Of a DNA stretch of 64,000 nt, positions 43,247-51,293 are shown in pieces. Source of the stretch: Hymenobacter sediminis (GTDB taxonomy: Bacteria; Bacteroidota; Bacteroidia; Cytophagales; Hymenobacteraceae); contig NZ_QKNS01000002.1 of assembly GCF_003231285.1 (NCBI RefSeq), positions 496,001-560,000 of the forward strand, read 5' to 3'. A program made the position numbers and the translations under genes. Position 1 is the stretch's first letter. Every line of letters begins with the position of its first letter. The notes beneath the pieces were generated by a model, which did not search any database, had not been told where the DNA came from, and worked only from the letters and a program-made list of their open reading frames with translations.

Positions 43247-43993
43247 ATGCAGTATCGTTTTAAACCGCCCCTTGGACTGCTGGTAGCGGGTGGGCTGTTT
43301 ATGTCCGCTGCCATACAAGCCCAAACTCCAGCCCGGAAGGCACCTACTGCCCTAGAAGTAATAAACGCCGTAGCGCACTTAGCGAGCTTTCACCAAGGCG
43401 AAGCCGACGATGGGGAAATGGCAGTGCGCGTGGGCCGGAAAGTGGTTGCCTACCTAAAAGCCCATAAGCTGAGTGCTTCGGAGGCTGGTAAGCTGGGCCT
43501 CACGCTGGGGCCCGTTTCGCGAGACGCAGCTCAGCTGCGGGTCTGTAGCTTCTCGCACGAGTCGGGTGGTACTCGGGGAACCGTTGATAATGTGGTAGTG
43601 CAGTGGCAAAATGCGGCGGGCGAGTTATTCGCCTACTACCTGCCGGTAGAAAGCTACTTTACTACCCTCTATCCACTGACGGCTCCCGGTCGCACCATGT
43701 ACTTGTTACTGGGGCATGAAAAGGGAAGCGGTTTATGCTTGGGCTACACGGCCTACGTGCTGGAACTGAAAGGGAATTACCTGATTCTGGATAATCAGGT
43801 GTTCAGCGTCAAAGACCATAGCAACAAAAACGAGCTGACGATTTGCAACGTGGCTATGACGTTTAATCCGGCCCGACAAATCCTATCGTTGGACGATGCG
43901 GGCGGCCCAGGAAAGGCGGATTTCTACTCCGATGAGCCATTCAAGCCATTTAAACTTATCTTCCGTCAGGGGCGTTTCGTACGATTACCCTAG
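43247..43993 (+). CDS. Secreted hypothetical protein (intact paralog)
   Basis: 248 residues from ATG 43247; GTG at 43238 is possible. Signal peptide MQYRFKPPLGLLVAGGLFMSAAIQAQ is followed by a helical part (TALEVINAVAHLASF, VGRKVVAYLKAHKLSASEAGKLGLTL). A beta-rich part follows (TVDNVVVQWQNAAGELFAYYLPVE, GRTMYLLLGHEKGSGLCLGYTAYVLELKGNYLILDNQVFSV), and the end is FKPFKLIFRQGRFVRLP. No known family recognised. A closely related copy lies directly upstream and is broken by a frameshift, so this is a local tandem duplication. Probably periplasmic. Confidence 0.8.
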   Translation: MQYRFKPPLGLLVAGGLFMSAAIQAQTPARKAPTALEVINAVAHLASFHQGEADDGEMAVRVGRKVVAYLKAHKLSASEAGKLGLTLGPVSRDAAQLRVCSFSHESGGTRGTVDNVVVQWQNAAGELFAYYLPVESYFTTLYPLTAPGRTMYLLLGHEKGSGLCLGYTAYVLELKGNYLILDNQVFSVKDHSNKNELTICNVAMTFNPARQILSLDDAGGPGKADFYSDEPFKPFKLIFRQGRFVRLP

Positions 43994-44026
43994 CCGTCCA
44001 AAAAGCGGATTTGTGTACTCTGTCAT

Positions 44027-44815
44027 ATGAAGAAACTTCTCTGCTACCTGCTGCTTCTGCTGCCTCTCACCACCCAGGCCCAGCGTGGTGGGCAGGGCTT
44101 TACCCAGCAGTTTAACCAGGCCACCGTGTTGCTGAGCACCGGCGACACCATTACCGGCCCGCTGGCCCTGCACCGCTCCGAGGAAATGCTGACCATGACC
44201 ATGGCCGACAACACTGTGCGCACGCTACCCGCCGTGAATGTGCAAAGCTTTGCCGTGCAGGGCGAGCGGTACGACCGGAGCCGGGAGCGGTTTTATTACG
44301 ACGATTTCTATTCCATGCGGCAGGGCTACTACTACGGTAACCCCTACTTCAACTCCCTGCCACGGCCACGCCGCCGCGAGCAGCCCGATACGGCCCTGGT
44401 GCGCGTGTTCCGGACCTACCGCTGGAACCGCGACAATGACTACAGCGACTTCCGGGCCCCTGGTTTTTTTGAGCAGTTGAGCGGCGGCCCCATCATTCTG
44501 CTCCGCCGCGAAGGCTTGGTTGAGCGCCCCATCACCTACAATGGCCCATATGGGTACGGCGGTTATGGCTACGGTGGTATGCCGGGCCGGACTATGGGCT
44601 ACTACACCGATGTGAAGGATAACTTTTACTTGGGCCTACCCAACGGGAATGTGCTCAGCTTACGTAATCCGAAAAAGGATCTGCTCAGCTATTTCCGCAC
44701 CCACTCCCGCCAGATTGAGCAGTATGCCAAGGAAAACAAGCTCAGCTACACCGATGCCCGCGAGCTGGCCTACCTCGTGAATTACGCTAACTCATTAGGA
44801 ACTAAGGGAAAATAA
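44027..44815 (+). CDS. Secreted hypothetical protein
   Basis: 262 residues. Signal peptide MKKLLCYLLLLLPLTTQAQ, then FNQATVLLSTGDTITGPLALHRSEEMLTMTMADNTVRTLPAVNVQSFAVQG. This resembles the small beta-domain found in many Bacteroidota proteins that starts with an added-on strand pair (VxLxxGDTIxGxL). A Tyr/Arg-rich middle (RFYYDDFYSMRQGYYYGNPYF) and a Gly/Tyr stretch (YGYGGYGYGGMPG) follow, then a helical end with LSYFRTHSRQIEQYAKENKLSYTDARELAYLVNYANSL. Function unknown. A long inverted repeat follows 8 bases past the stop codon. Confidence 0.82.
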   Translation: MKKLLCYLLLLLPLTTQAQRGGQGFTQQFNQATVLLSTGDTITGPLALHRSEEMLTMTMADNTVRTLPAVNVQSFAVQGERYDRSRERFYYDDFYSMRQGYYYGNPYFNSLPRPRRREQPDTALVRVFRTYRWNRDNDYSDFRAPGFFEQLSGGPIILLRREGLVERPITYNGPYGYGGYGYGGMPGRTMGYYTDVKDNFYLGLPNGNVLSLRNPKKDLLSYFRTHSRQIEQYAKENKLSYTDARELAYLVNYANSLGTKGK

Positions 44816-44822
44816 TAAAACA

Positions 44823-44914
44823 ACCTGTCACCCAAAGCAGCGCGAAGGGCCTCTGCCTATGGCTCCTAAAAAGAGTCAGGGTAGAGGTCCTTCGCGCTGC
44901 TTTGGGTGACAGGT
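44823..44914. repeat. 26-bp perfect inverted repeat, extendable to 35 bp (REP-like)
   Basis: 44823-44848 is the exact inverted complement of 44889-44914, and the next nine bases also match at seven positions. The arm includes GCGAAGGGCCTCTGCC, shared with 8741-8756. It lies between the convergent ends of the secreted protein and the carboxypeptidase and could stop transcription from both sides. Confidence 0.88.
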
Positions 44915-44936
44915 AATAAACTTGAGCTACTTCTTC

Positions 44937-46670
44937 TTATAGCACCCTTAGCACGGGGTAGCGCAGGTAGCTCGGCTCATAATGCTCCGACTGGCGATAC
45001 ACCCAATCAAGCTGGGCCTGGGCGCTGGTGGCGAAGGTGGGCTCGGCTTTCTTTTTTGCTTCTAGCTGAGCGCGCAGCTCCGGCTTCTGGCGCAATAATT
45101 CAGCCGCTATATCCTCGAACACATAGTCGGAGAAGTGCTCTTTCTGCTGCAGAATGCCATCGAAGAACCCCCACGCAAAAAACGAGTCAGTGGCCTGAGG
45201 TTCGAGGGTTTCGATGAGGTAGCGGGCCGCCGGCTGGCTGAGCGTTACCACATAGTCGCCACGTAGGAAAGGGAGGCTTTGGCGCACGGGGCGCACCTGC
45301 ACCTGGGAGTGAAGGTAGTGGCCTTCGTAGGGGCGGGGGCTGGTTTTGTAGTCCTGGATGTAATAGACCTCTCCGCTGATAGTAGTATCGGCCGGGAGCT
45401 GCCGTAGCTGTACACCGGAGAGGCGCAGGCGGTCCACTACCTCGCCCCAGGCTTGCGGGATGACGTAGGCCACTGGCCGCTGCACCGTTACGGTCGGACG
45501 GAAGGTGTTGTAATACGGGATGGATTTGGTGTAAGGTGCCTTCCGGTCGTAGGTGAGGCGGGGTAGGCCGCTTACCTCGCTGGGCTTGGTTTTGCCCTCG
45601 AAACCCCGGAAGCTGAAGCGTTCAGCAGCGGTAGTGTCCAGGCGCCAACCCAGGGCGAATTGCTGCTGGGTGCGGGTTTGGTCAGCGGCTGTGGCGCGGG
45701 CCTGGGCAATGGCTGCAGCATCCTGGTGTACGGTTTTAATCAGCAGGTCCAGGAAATCGTAGGTGGCTTTCACGCGGGGCGTGTAGGCCTTCAGCATGTG
45801 GGTTTCCGTCACAAACCCGATGGTGTTGAACAGGGTAGTGTAGCCAGTTGAGTAGCGCGGCGTTTCCAGAAAACCCACCAGGCCGCGGGCATCAGGAGTG
45901 CGGCCCTCAAAATCGACGTAGGGCGTCAGGTACCACTTCTTTTTGTCCATGCCCCCGTAAAGAGAGGGTAGCAATTTCTGTTGCAGATACTGGCTCAGGG
46001 CCGGGTGCAGCTTGTCTTTCTGCGTGGCAATGAGCGTCATGGTGTACTGGTAGTCGGCCCCGTTGGAGGTGTGGGTGTCTACGTAGATGTCGGGCTGCCA
46101 GCGCTGAAAGAGCTGCGCAAAGGAGCGGGCGTTGCGCGAGTCCTGCTTAATGTAGTCCCGGTTCAGGTCGAGGTTGCGGGCGTTGCCGCGAAATCCGTAG
46201 CTCTCGGGCCCATTCTGGTTGGTGCGGGTGGTGGAATTGCGGTTCAGGGAGCCATCCACATTATAAATCGGAATGAATACGAGCACCACATCGGCCAGCT
46301 GGCGGCGCAGCTCCTTTTTCTGCACGTAGTCGCGGGCCAGCATCATACTGGCGTCAATGCCTTCCGGCTCGCCGGGGTGAATGCCGTTCTGAATAAAAAC
46401 AATGCGCCTACCCTTACTGCGCACCGAAGCCGGCTCGAAGTCGCCATCCAAAGAAACTACCACCTCGTGCAAAGGCCGCCCGCTATCTGTGCTACCCACC
46501 TCGCGCAGTTGAATCTCGGGATAAGCTGCATCGAGCTGCTGGTAATAGTTGATGCACTCGGCGTGAGTAGTAGTGGTGTTGCCGTTACCTTTCTCGAAAG
46601 GGGTTTGCCAGTCGGCGGGGGGTAGGGCGGGGCCAGTCAGCAGAAAGGAGGAAAGAAGCAGTGCAAGCAT
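44937..46670 (-). CDS. M14-family zinc carboxypeptidase
   Basis: 577 residues with a signal peptide (MLALLLSSFLLTGPALPP). The M14 domain (about 20-320) has QNGIHPGEPEGIDASMMLARDY with zinc ligands His and Glu, NVDGSLNRNSTTRTNQNGP, RNLDLNRDYIKQDS, and DTHTSNGADYQYT carrying the third zinc ligand. TETHMLKAYTPR is a possible site of the general-base Glu. The C-terminal 250 residues form a beta-rich domain of unknown role. It would trim peptides from the C terminus in the periplasm or outside the cell. Stands alone between a REP-like repeat and the DoxX terminator. Confidence 0.92.
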   Translation of the reverse strand: MLALLLSSFLLTGPALPPADWQTPFEKGNGNTTTTHAECINYYQQLDAAYPEIQLREVGSTDSGRPLHEVVVSLDGDFEPASVRSKGRRIVFIQNGIHPGEPEGIDASMMLARDYVQKKELRRQLADVVLVFIPIYNVDGSLNRNSTTRTNQNGPESYGFRGNARNLDLNRDYIKQDSRNARSFAQLFQRWQPDIYVDTHTSNGADYQYTMTLIATQKDKLHPALSQYLQQKLLPSLYGGMDKKKWYLTPYVDFEGRTPDARGLVGFLETPRYSTGYTTLFNTIGFVTETHMLKAYTPRVKATYDFLDLLIKTVHQDAAAIAQARATAADQTRTQQQFALGWRLDTTAAERFSFRGFEGKTKPSEVSGLPRLTYDRKAPYTKSIPYYNTFRPTVTVQRPVAYVIPQAWGEVVDRLRLSGVQLRQLPADTTISGEVYYIQDYKTSPRPYEGHYLHSQVQVRPVRQSLPFLRGDYVVTLSQPAARYLIETLEPQATDSFFAWGFFDGILQQKEHFSDYVFEDIAAELLRQKPELRAQLEAKKKAEPTFATSAQAQLDWVYRQSEHYEPSYLRYPVLRVL

Positions 46671-46844
46671 AAGGCAGGAAGAGGAGAACTGGATGTCGGA
46701 AGTGCAAATAGCCTAAAAACACGTCATCCTGCACAAAGCCCCGTATTTTTCACGCCTGAGAAGCTGCAGCAACTTGCAGGGGCAACTACTTTTCATGGGG
46801 TGAATAGTGGGCAGCAAAAAACGGTTCGGGCTGTAAGAACAGGT

Positions 46845-46894
46845 AGTAAAAAGCCCGCCGAGTCGACACATCTCGACCCGGCGGGCTTTTTACT
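46845..46894. terminator. Terminator after the DoxX gene
   Basis: A 16-bp perfect stem (46845-46860 with 46879-46894) with A and T runs (AAAAAGCCCGCCG and its complement). It works in both directions and ends the DoxX-type gene, whose stop codon is at 46908. Confidence 0.88.
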
Positions 46895-46907
46895 ATCGGG
46901 TTATCTA

Positions 46908-47342
46908 CTAGTACAGTCGGCGTGGGGCCGGGAACAGTAGCTGATCCACGCTGTATTTGCCGGGGCCGGCAAACGCCAGCCCAAAAAACAAAAAGGCCGC
47001 TTCCAAGGCATGCGAGTAGGTATTGAAATCGTGGCCGCTGCTGAGGTGCATAATGGTGGCCACTAGCATTGTGCCCAGTAGCAGCACGCAGGCCCACCGA
47101 AAAAACAGCCCAATGGCAATAAGTTGCCCGCCTACTGCTTCGGCGGCAGCTGCCAGAAAACCCCAGAAGGCCGGAGCAAAATCGAGACCCACCAGCTTCA
47201 TGGCACCGCCTACCTGTGCCCAGGCCTCAGGGCCACCCGTAAGCTTCGGGTAGCCATGGATGGTAAACATGATGCCGATTCCTACGCGCAGTGCAAGCAG
47301 GCCGAAGTCGTGGGTGCGGTAGCGGTTTTCAAAGAAGGCCAT
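46908..47342 (-). CDS. DoxX-family membrane protein
   Basis: 144 residues from ATG 47342 (MAFFENRYRTHDFGLLALRVG). The frame is open much further upstream, but that part is Arg-rich and does not look coding. Four membrane helices: ALRVGIGIMFTIHGYPKLTGG, PAFWGFLAAAAEAVGGQLIAIG, WACVLLLGTMLVATIMHL and ALEAAFLFFGLAFAGPG. The HGYPKLTGG and EAVGG motifs are those of DoxX/DoxD-like proteins. Some relatives are subunits of quinone oxidoreductases, but for most the role is unknown. Confidence 0.88.
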   Translation of the reverse strand: MAFFENRYRTHDFGLLALRVGIGIMFTIHGYPKLTGGPEAWAQVGGAMKLVGLDFAPAFWGFLAAAAEAVGGQLIAIGLFFRWACVLLLGTMLVATIMHLSSGHDFNTYSHALEAAFLFFGLAFAGPGKYSVDQLLFPAPRRLY

Positions 47343-47460
47343 AAGCAGGGAGAAGGCAGGCCGTGCAGGTAAGTTCGACAGTAGATTAAGATAAGCGGCT
47401 GCTTCCGGCGTTGCCAAAGTACAAGATTTGCAGCGGAATGCAACAGTGCCGCCAAGTAGC

Positions 47461-48159
47461 CTACTGGTAAAGTAATACCCCCGTGATGCGGGCCGCTGGT
47501 GGAATCTCAGAGGAGCTGATTTCTTCCGGATGCTTGGCCGGCAATGATTTCGGATCAATTACCCAGGCCATTTGCACCTCACCCGATACGGCGGCGAAGC
47601 CCGCCGGCGTATTGCGCACCTTCGTGAGCCCCAATGTCTGGCGGGCCGCTCCGAACGGAGAGCCTACTCCAATGCCCTCGGCCGTACGGTATTGCGAGTC
47701 ATAAATACGGATGCGGCGCAGGCGAAACCCGGTGGCCGAGTCGCCGATGAGGTGCAGGATGGTAGGTGGGGCCGTTGGGCGCTGGGCATCGCGCATTTCG
47801 TAGGCGGGTAGGGTCTGCCCTTTGTCCTGATAGGTGGTGGCGCGCAGCAGGCTGGCCGGTATCACCGCCTTGATGCGGTCTTCGCGCATGCCTAGCAGCA
47901 AACGGCCCGCCCGCCCGGGGCTTAGCAAGTGCAAGGAGTCGGGGGTAGGGGCGCCGGGGTTGGTGGTGGGCGCACTGGCATCCTGAGCTACCGCGGCACT
48001 TCCTGGCGAGGCCGTAGCGGTGGTGCCAGCAGCCGGGGCGAAAGGAGCCGTGCCAGGGTCGTTGGCGTTGCGGGTGGTACTGGAGTCGCACCCTGCTAGT
48101 CCAGCCAACAAGGTGCTAACGGCCAGAAATTTACTTACTGAATAAACGCGGTGTTGCAT
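47461..48159 (-). CDS. Hypothetical lipoprotein
   Basis: 232 residues. Lipoprotein leader (MQHRVYSVSKFLAVSTLLAGLAGC), then a Ser/Thr/Ala/Pro-rich linker of about 50 residues (FAPAAGTTATASPGSAAVAQD). A compact domain follows, with LLLGMREDRIKAVIPASLLRATTYQDKGQTLPAYEM, LHLIGDSATGFRLRRIRIYDSQYRTAEGIGVGSPFGAARQTLGL and MAWVIDPKSLP. The pattern VGSPFGAARQTLG recalls periplasmic domains that bind small ligands, but no family can be named. Confidence 0.8.
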   Translation of the reverse strand: MQHRVYSVSKFLAVSTLLAGLAGCDSSTTRNANDPGTAPFAPAAGTTATASPGSAAVAQDASAPTTNPGAPTPDSLHLLSPGRAGRLLLGMREDRIKAVIPASLLRATTYQDKGQTLPAYEMRDAQRPTAPPTILHLIGDSATGFRLRRIRIYDSQYRTAEGIGVGSPFGAARQTLGLTKVRNTPAGFAAVSGEVQMAWVIDPKSLPAKHPEEISSSEIPPAARITGVLLYQ

Positions 48160-48258
48160 ACGGGCTATACGCAGGGGGTAGGCCAGGCGTTGAAAACCCG
48201 ATGGCGTTATGAGGCGTTAGTGTTTCAGCCAGGCCAGGCGGCCCCACCGTGCTGTTCC

Positions 48259-48266
48259 TACCTTTG
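48259..48266 (+). promoter_or_regulatory. Putative promoter -7 box for surE
   Basis: TACCTTTG matches TAnnTTTG, 24 bases before the TTG start of surE. The leader would be about 15-20 bases. Confidence 0.55.
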
Positions 48267-48289
48267 GCCCTTCCTTTCACCCAATCCTT

Positions 48290-49165
48290 TTGCTTGTGTC
48301 TGCTGAAGCTCGCAAACCACTTATTCTGATTTCCAACGACGATGGCATCACGGCCCCCGGTATTGCTACGCTTGTGCGCGTGATGCGCCGCATTGGGGAA
48401 GTGGTGGTCGTGGCCCCTAACTCGCCCCAATCAGGAATGGGCCATGCCATTACCATTGGCACGTCGCTTCGCCTCGACCCCAGCACTATTTTCGAGGGCA
48501 TTGAAGCCTATGAATGCAGCGGCACCCCTGCCGATTGCGTGAAGCTGGCCAAGCATCACGTACTAAAGGACCGCCAGCCCGATCTGGTGGTGTCCGGCAT
48601 CAACCACGGCTCTAACTCCTCGGTGAACGTACTGTACTCCGGCACCATGTCGGCGGCTATTGAGGCAGCCATTGAAGGGCTGCCTGCCATTGGCTTTTCC
48701 CTCTGCGATTACGGCCACGGCGCCGACTTCTCGCACGTAGAAGAGTGGGTGGAGTACCTCACGCGCCAGGCCCTGGAGCATGGCATTCCGCAGGGTACGG
48801 CTCTGAACATCAACATTCCTAAAAACTCCGCCCAGCCCATTGCTGGGGCCCGCCTGTGCCGCCAAGCCCGGGCGAAGTGGCAGGAAGAGTTCGACCTGCG
48901 CTACGACCCCCACAACCGCCCCTACTACTGGCTGATTGGCAACTTCGTGAATGAGGATAAGGGCCAGGATACCGATGAGTACGCTTTGGCTAACAACTAC
49001 ATTTCCATTGTGCCCTGCCAGTTCGACCTCACGGCCCTGCATGCTCTGCGCGAAATGAACACTTCCTGGCAGCTCAGCGGCACGCCTCAGGGCAAGGCCG
49101 CGCCAGCGCCCACCTTGGGCAGTGCCCAGCCCGCTCCCGGCGAATCGGCCGAAGGGCTAGGGTAA
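48290..49165 (+). CDS. surE: 5'/3'-nucleotidase SurE
   Basis: 291 residues starting with TTG at 48290 (GTG at 48296 is an alternative). SurE removes phosphate from nucleoside monophosphates and is linked to stationary-phase survival. Metal-binding ILISNDDGITAPGI, then VVAPNSPQSGMGHAITI, CSGTPADCVKLA, DLVVSGINHGSNSSVNVLYSGTMSAAIEA and LNINIPKN are all present. The last 30 residues are a variable Ala/Pro-rich tail. It sits behind its own TACCTTTG box and before a strong terminator. Confidence 0.95.
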   Translation: MLVSAEARKPLILISNDDGITAPGIATLVRVMRRIGEVVVVAPNSPQSGMGHAITIGTSLRLDPSTIFEGIEAYECSGTPADCVKLAKHHVLKDRQPDLVVSGINHGSNSSVNVLYSGTMSAAIEAAIEGLPAIGFSLCDYGHGADFSHVEEWVEYLTRQALEHGIPQGTALNINIPKNSAQPIAGARLCRQARAKWQEEFDLRYDPHNRPYYWLIGNFVNEDKGQDTDEYALANNYISIVPCQFDLTALHALREMNTSWQLSGTPQGKAAPAPTLGSAQPAPGESAEGLG

Positions 49166-49187
49166 CCGTATTTGTGCATATAACTAC

Positions 49188-49224
49188 AAAAAAGTCCTTG
49201 CCAATACCGGCAAGGACTTTTTTT
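49188..49224. terminator. Terminator after surE
   Basis: AAAAAAGTCCTTGCC (49188-49202) pairs perfectly with GGCAAGGACTTTTTT from 49209, with a 6-base loop and a T run. Confidence 0.9.
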
Positions 49225-49226
49225 AC

Positions 49227-49433
49227 TTAACGCCAAGGCGTGTGGGAATGGGTTGGAGGCTGGTGCGGGGGTAGGGCCGAAACGTGCTTGTGCAGCTCCG
49301 GAACGTGCCGCCGGATAACGGGCACTGAGGCCATATGTCGGGGTAGGGACGGCGGTTGATTCCAGCCCCTAAGCAAGAGAAATAAGGCAGCCAACAGGAA
49401 TGCCGCCAACAGCAGTTTTTTCATCATGAGCAC
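49227..49433 (-). CDS. Small membrane or secreted protein
   Basis: 68 residues: one hydrophobic segment (MKKLLLAAFLLAALFLLLRG) and a short Pro/His-rich tail (PELHKHVSALPPHQPPTHSHTPW). The His-rich end might bind metal, but this is speculation. Coding is supported by a well-formed membrane start and a stop codon just before the surE terminator. Start may be any of the ATGs at 49433, 49427 or 49424. Confidence 0.5.
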   Translation of the reverse strand: MLMMKKLLLAAFLLAALFLLLRGWNQPPSLPRHMASVPVIRRHVPELHKHVSALPPHQPPTHSHTPWR

Positions 49434-49495
49434 GGCATAAGATGGTGCTCAAAACTACACGCGGCCGTATGAAGGCTGCGTGAACCCAAGCAGTC

Positions 49496-49750
49496 TTAGT
49501 GGGCACCGCCGTGGCGCACGGTAGAGGTCCGGCGGATGGTGGTCGTGCGTTTAACGGCCGCCGGTTTCTTGGTGGTTTGAGTCTGGGTGGTGGTTTTGGT
49601 GTTACCGCTGGGGGTAGCAACCTGGTGGGTGCGGGTAGTTTGGGTCCCGGTAGAGGTGGTTTTGGTGGCCGTGGTTTTCTGTTGAACGGCCTGGGCCTGG
49701 GCACTGCAGGCAAAAGCTGACAAAGCCAGCAAGGCAAGAAGCTTTTTCAT
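49496..49750 (-). CDS. Small secreted Thr-rich low-complexity protein
   Basis: 84 residues from ATG 49750. Signal peptide MKKLLALLALSAFACSAQAQ is followed by a repetitive Thr/Lys/Gln region (QQKTTATKTTSTGTQTTRTH, NTKTTTQTQTTKKPAAVKRTTT) and a HGGAH end. Such basic, Thr-rich tails are disordered and might bind polyanions on the cell surface. An in-frame upstream ATG (49801) would hide the signal peptide. Unknown function. Confidence 0.65.
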   Translation of the reverse strand: MKKLLALLALSAFACSAQAQAVQQKTTATKTTSTGTQTTRTHQVATPSGNTKTTTQTQTTKKPAAVKRTTTIRRTSTVRHGGAH

Positions 49751-49823
49751 GGGTGGGTAGGTGTGTGGGTAGAGAATAACTTCTTCTACGCAGCCCACCA
49801 TTTACGGATGTGCTTCCGGCCCC

Positions 49824-51149
49824 TCAGGGAAACTGCAACTGAAACGTGGTGCCTTTTCCTACCTCTGATTCTACCGTAAGCGTAAGCTTGTGGAAGGTGG
49901 CAATGGTTTTGGCAATGGGCAGGCCCAGCCCGTAGCCTTCCGGCGCCGAAGCCCCGGCCTGAAACCGCCGAAACCGGTCGAAGAGGTGAGGTAGATGCTC
50001 GGCGGCAATGCCAGGGCCGGTGTCCGTGACCCTAAGCAGGTAGCCGCCCTGCGGAGCCGGCCGTCCCTGCACCACAATGCTGCCACCCCAACGGTTGTAT
50101 TTAATAGCGTTGCTGACCAAGTTGAACAGCAGCGTAAACAGCAGCGTGCGGTTGGCCTGGGGTAGCACGTAATCGGGCTGCAGATCGAGCTGTAGCTCCA
50201 GTTCCCGCTGGGTCAGGCGGTCTTCCAGCTCGTCGGTTACGTCAGTCAACACGGACGTTAGCGACACGGCTTCGTCGCGCAGATACTGCTCATTTTCGAT
50301 GTTGGCAATCAGCAGCAGGGTTTTGACGGTGTTGCGCAGGCGATACAGCGTCTTCTGCGACTCCACAATTTTCAGGGAGTGGGCGTGGCCGAGTTCCGGG
50401 TCTTGCAGCAGGTTCTCGAACCTGGATTGCAGGATGCTGACCGGCGTCAGCAACTCATGCGACACGTTCGACATAAACTCCCGCTCCTTCTCAAAGGCCG
50501 ACTGAATCTTGCTCATCATCTCGTTGAGGCTGTTATCGAGGCGGCGGAAGTCGGCGGTATCGGTGTGCAGGGGGGTGTACGAAAAGGCCGAGGGGTGATG
50601 CACGCCCTGAAGCTTGCGGGTAATCAGCTCCCGTAGCGGCCGCAGCAGGTAGTGGGCAAAGGCCGCATCGGTGAAAATGGTCAGGGCTGCCCCAATCACC
50701 AACACCCACAGCGCCATGCGCCGCAACGTGTCCGTCAGTAGCTCTACGGTAGCCAGCGAGGAGCCAATTTCCAGCCGGTAACTGCGCCCACCCTCCGAAA
50801 ACTGCTCGCTCAGGATGCGGAAGTCCTCAATCTGATTATCTACCTGCCGGGGTTCATCGAAAATACGCGGCGTGTGCGCGGCTGTGTCGGCGGTGGCAGG
50901 TAGGGGCGTTAGCGTGATGTACTCCTGCTTCAGAATGTTGTAGTCGGCGTAGGCCTCGCCCTGCACAAAGGTTGAAATTCCGCTGCGGTGAATTAGCTGC
51001 ACTACTTCCGCCTGTTTCTCGTGCAGGCGCTGATCGGTGTGCGATATAGCCACCCGGCTCACAATAGGCGGAATCACGAGAGCTCCCAGCAATACTAGCA
51101 GCAGCTTCGACAACGCATTAAACAGGGCCAGCTTTGCTTCGAGCCGCAT
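49824..51149 (-). CDS. Membrane sensor histidine kinase
   Basis: 441 residues. Helix 1 (ALSKLLLVLLGALVIPPIVS), a periplasmic domain of about 110 residues, helix 2 (ALWVLVIGAALTIFTDAAFAHYLL), a HAMP-like linker, and HisKA with NVSHELLTPVSILQSRF. HATPase_c has LLFNLVSNAIKYNRW, VTDTGPGIAAEHLPHLFDRF and GYGLGLPIAKTIATFHK. It lies directly downstream of the OmpR-type regulator at 51294 in the same direction, with a 144-base gap, so the two form a pair. The signal is unknown. Confidence 0.93.
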   Translation of the reverse strand: MRLEAKLALFNALSKLLLVLLGALVIPPIVSRVAISHTDQRLHEKQAEVVQLIHRSGISTFVQGEAYADYNILKQEYITLTPLPATADTAAHTPRIFDEPRQVDNQIEDFRILSEQFSEGGRSYRLEIGSSLATVELLTDTLRRMALWVLVIGAALTIFTDAAFAHYLLRPLRELITRKLQGVHHPSAFSYTPLHTDTADFRRLDNSLNEMMSKIQSAFEKEREFMSNVSHELLTPVSILQSRFENLLQDPELGHAHSLKIVESQKTLYRLRNTVKTLLLIANIENEQYLRDEAVSLTSVLTDVTDELEDRLTQRELELQLDLQPDYVLPQANRTLLFTLLFNLVSNAIKYNRWGGSIVVQGRPAPQGGYLLRVTDTGPGIAAEHLPHLFDRFRRFQAGASAPEGYGLGLPIAKTIATFHKLTLTVESEVGKGTTFQLQFP

Positions 51150-51293
51150 GGGAGGGAATTGTGTAGCTGAGTAAAGTGCTTTGAGAATACTGCTGAATGG
51201 ATAGTAGAGGCAGCACGCGTGTCTGGCACGTCATTCCTGAGGGCAGTAGAGAAGCGACGTTATGCAGAGCTGTTCTGAAATGGTTAGCGCAGT

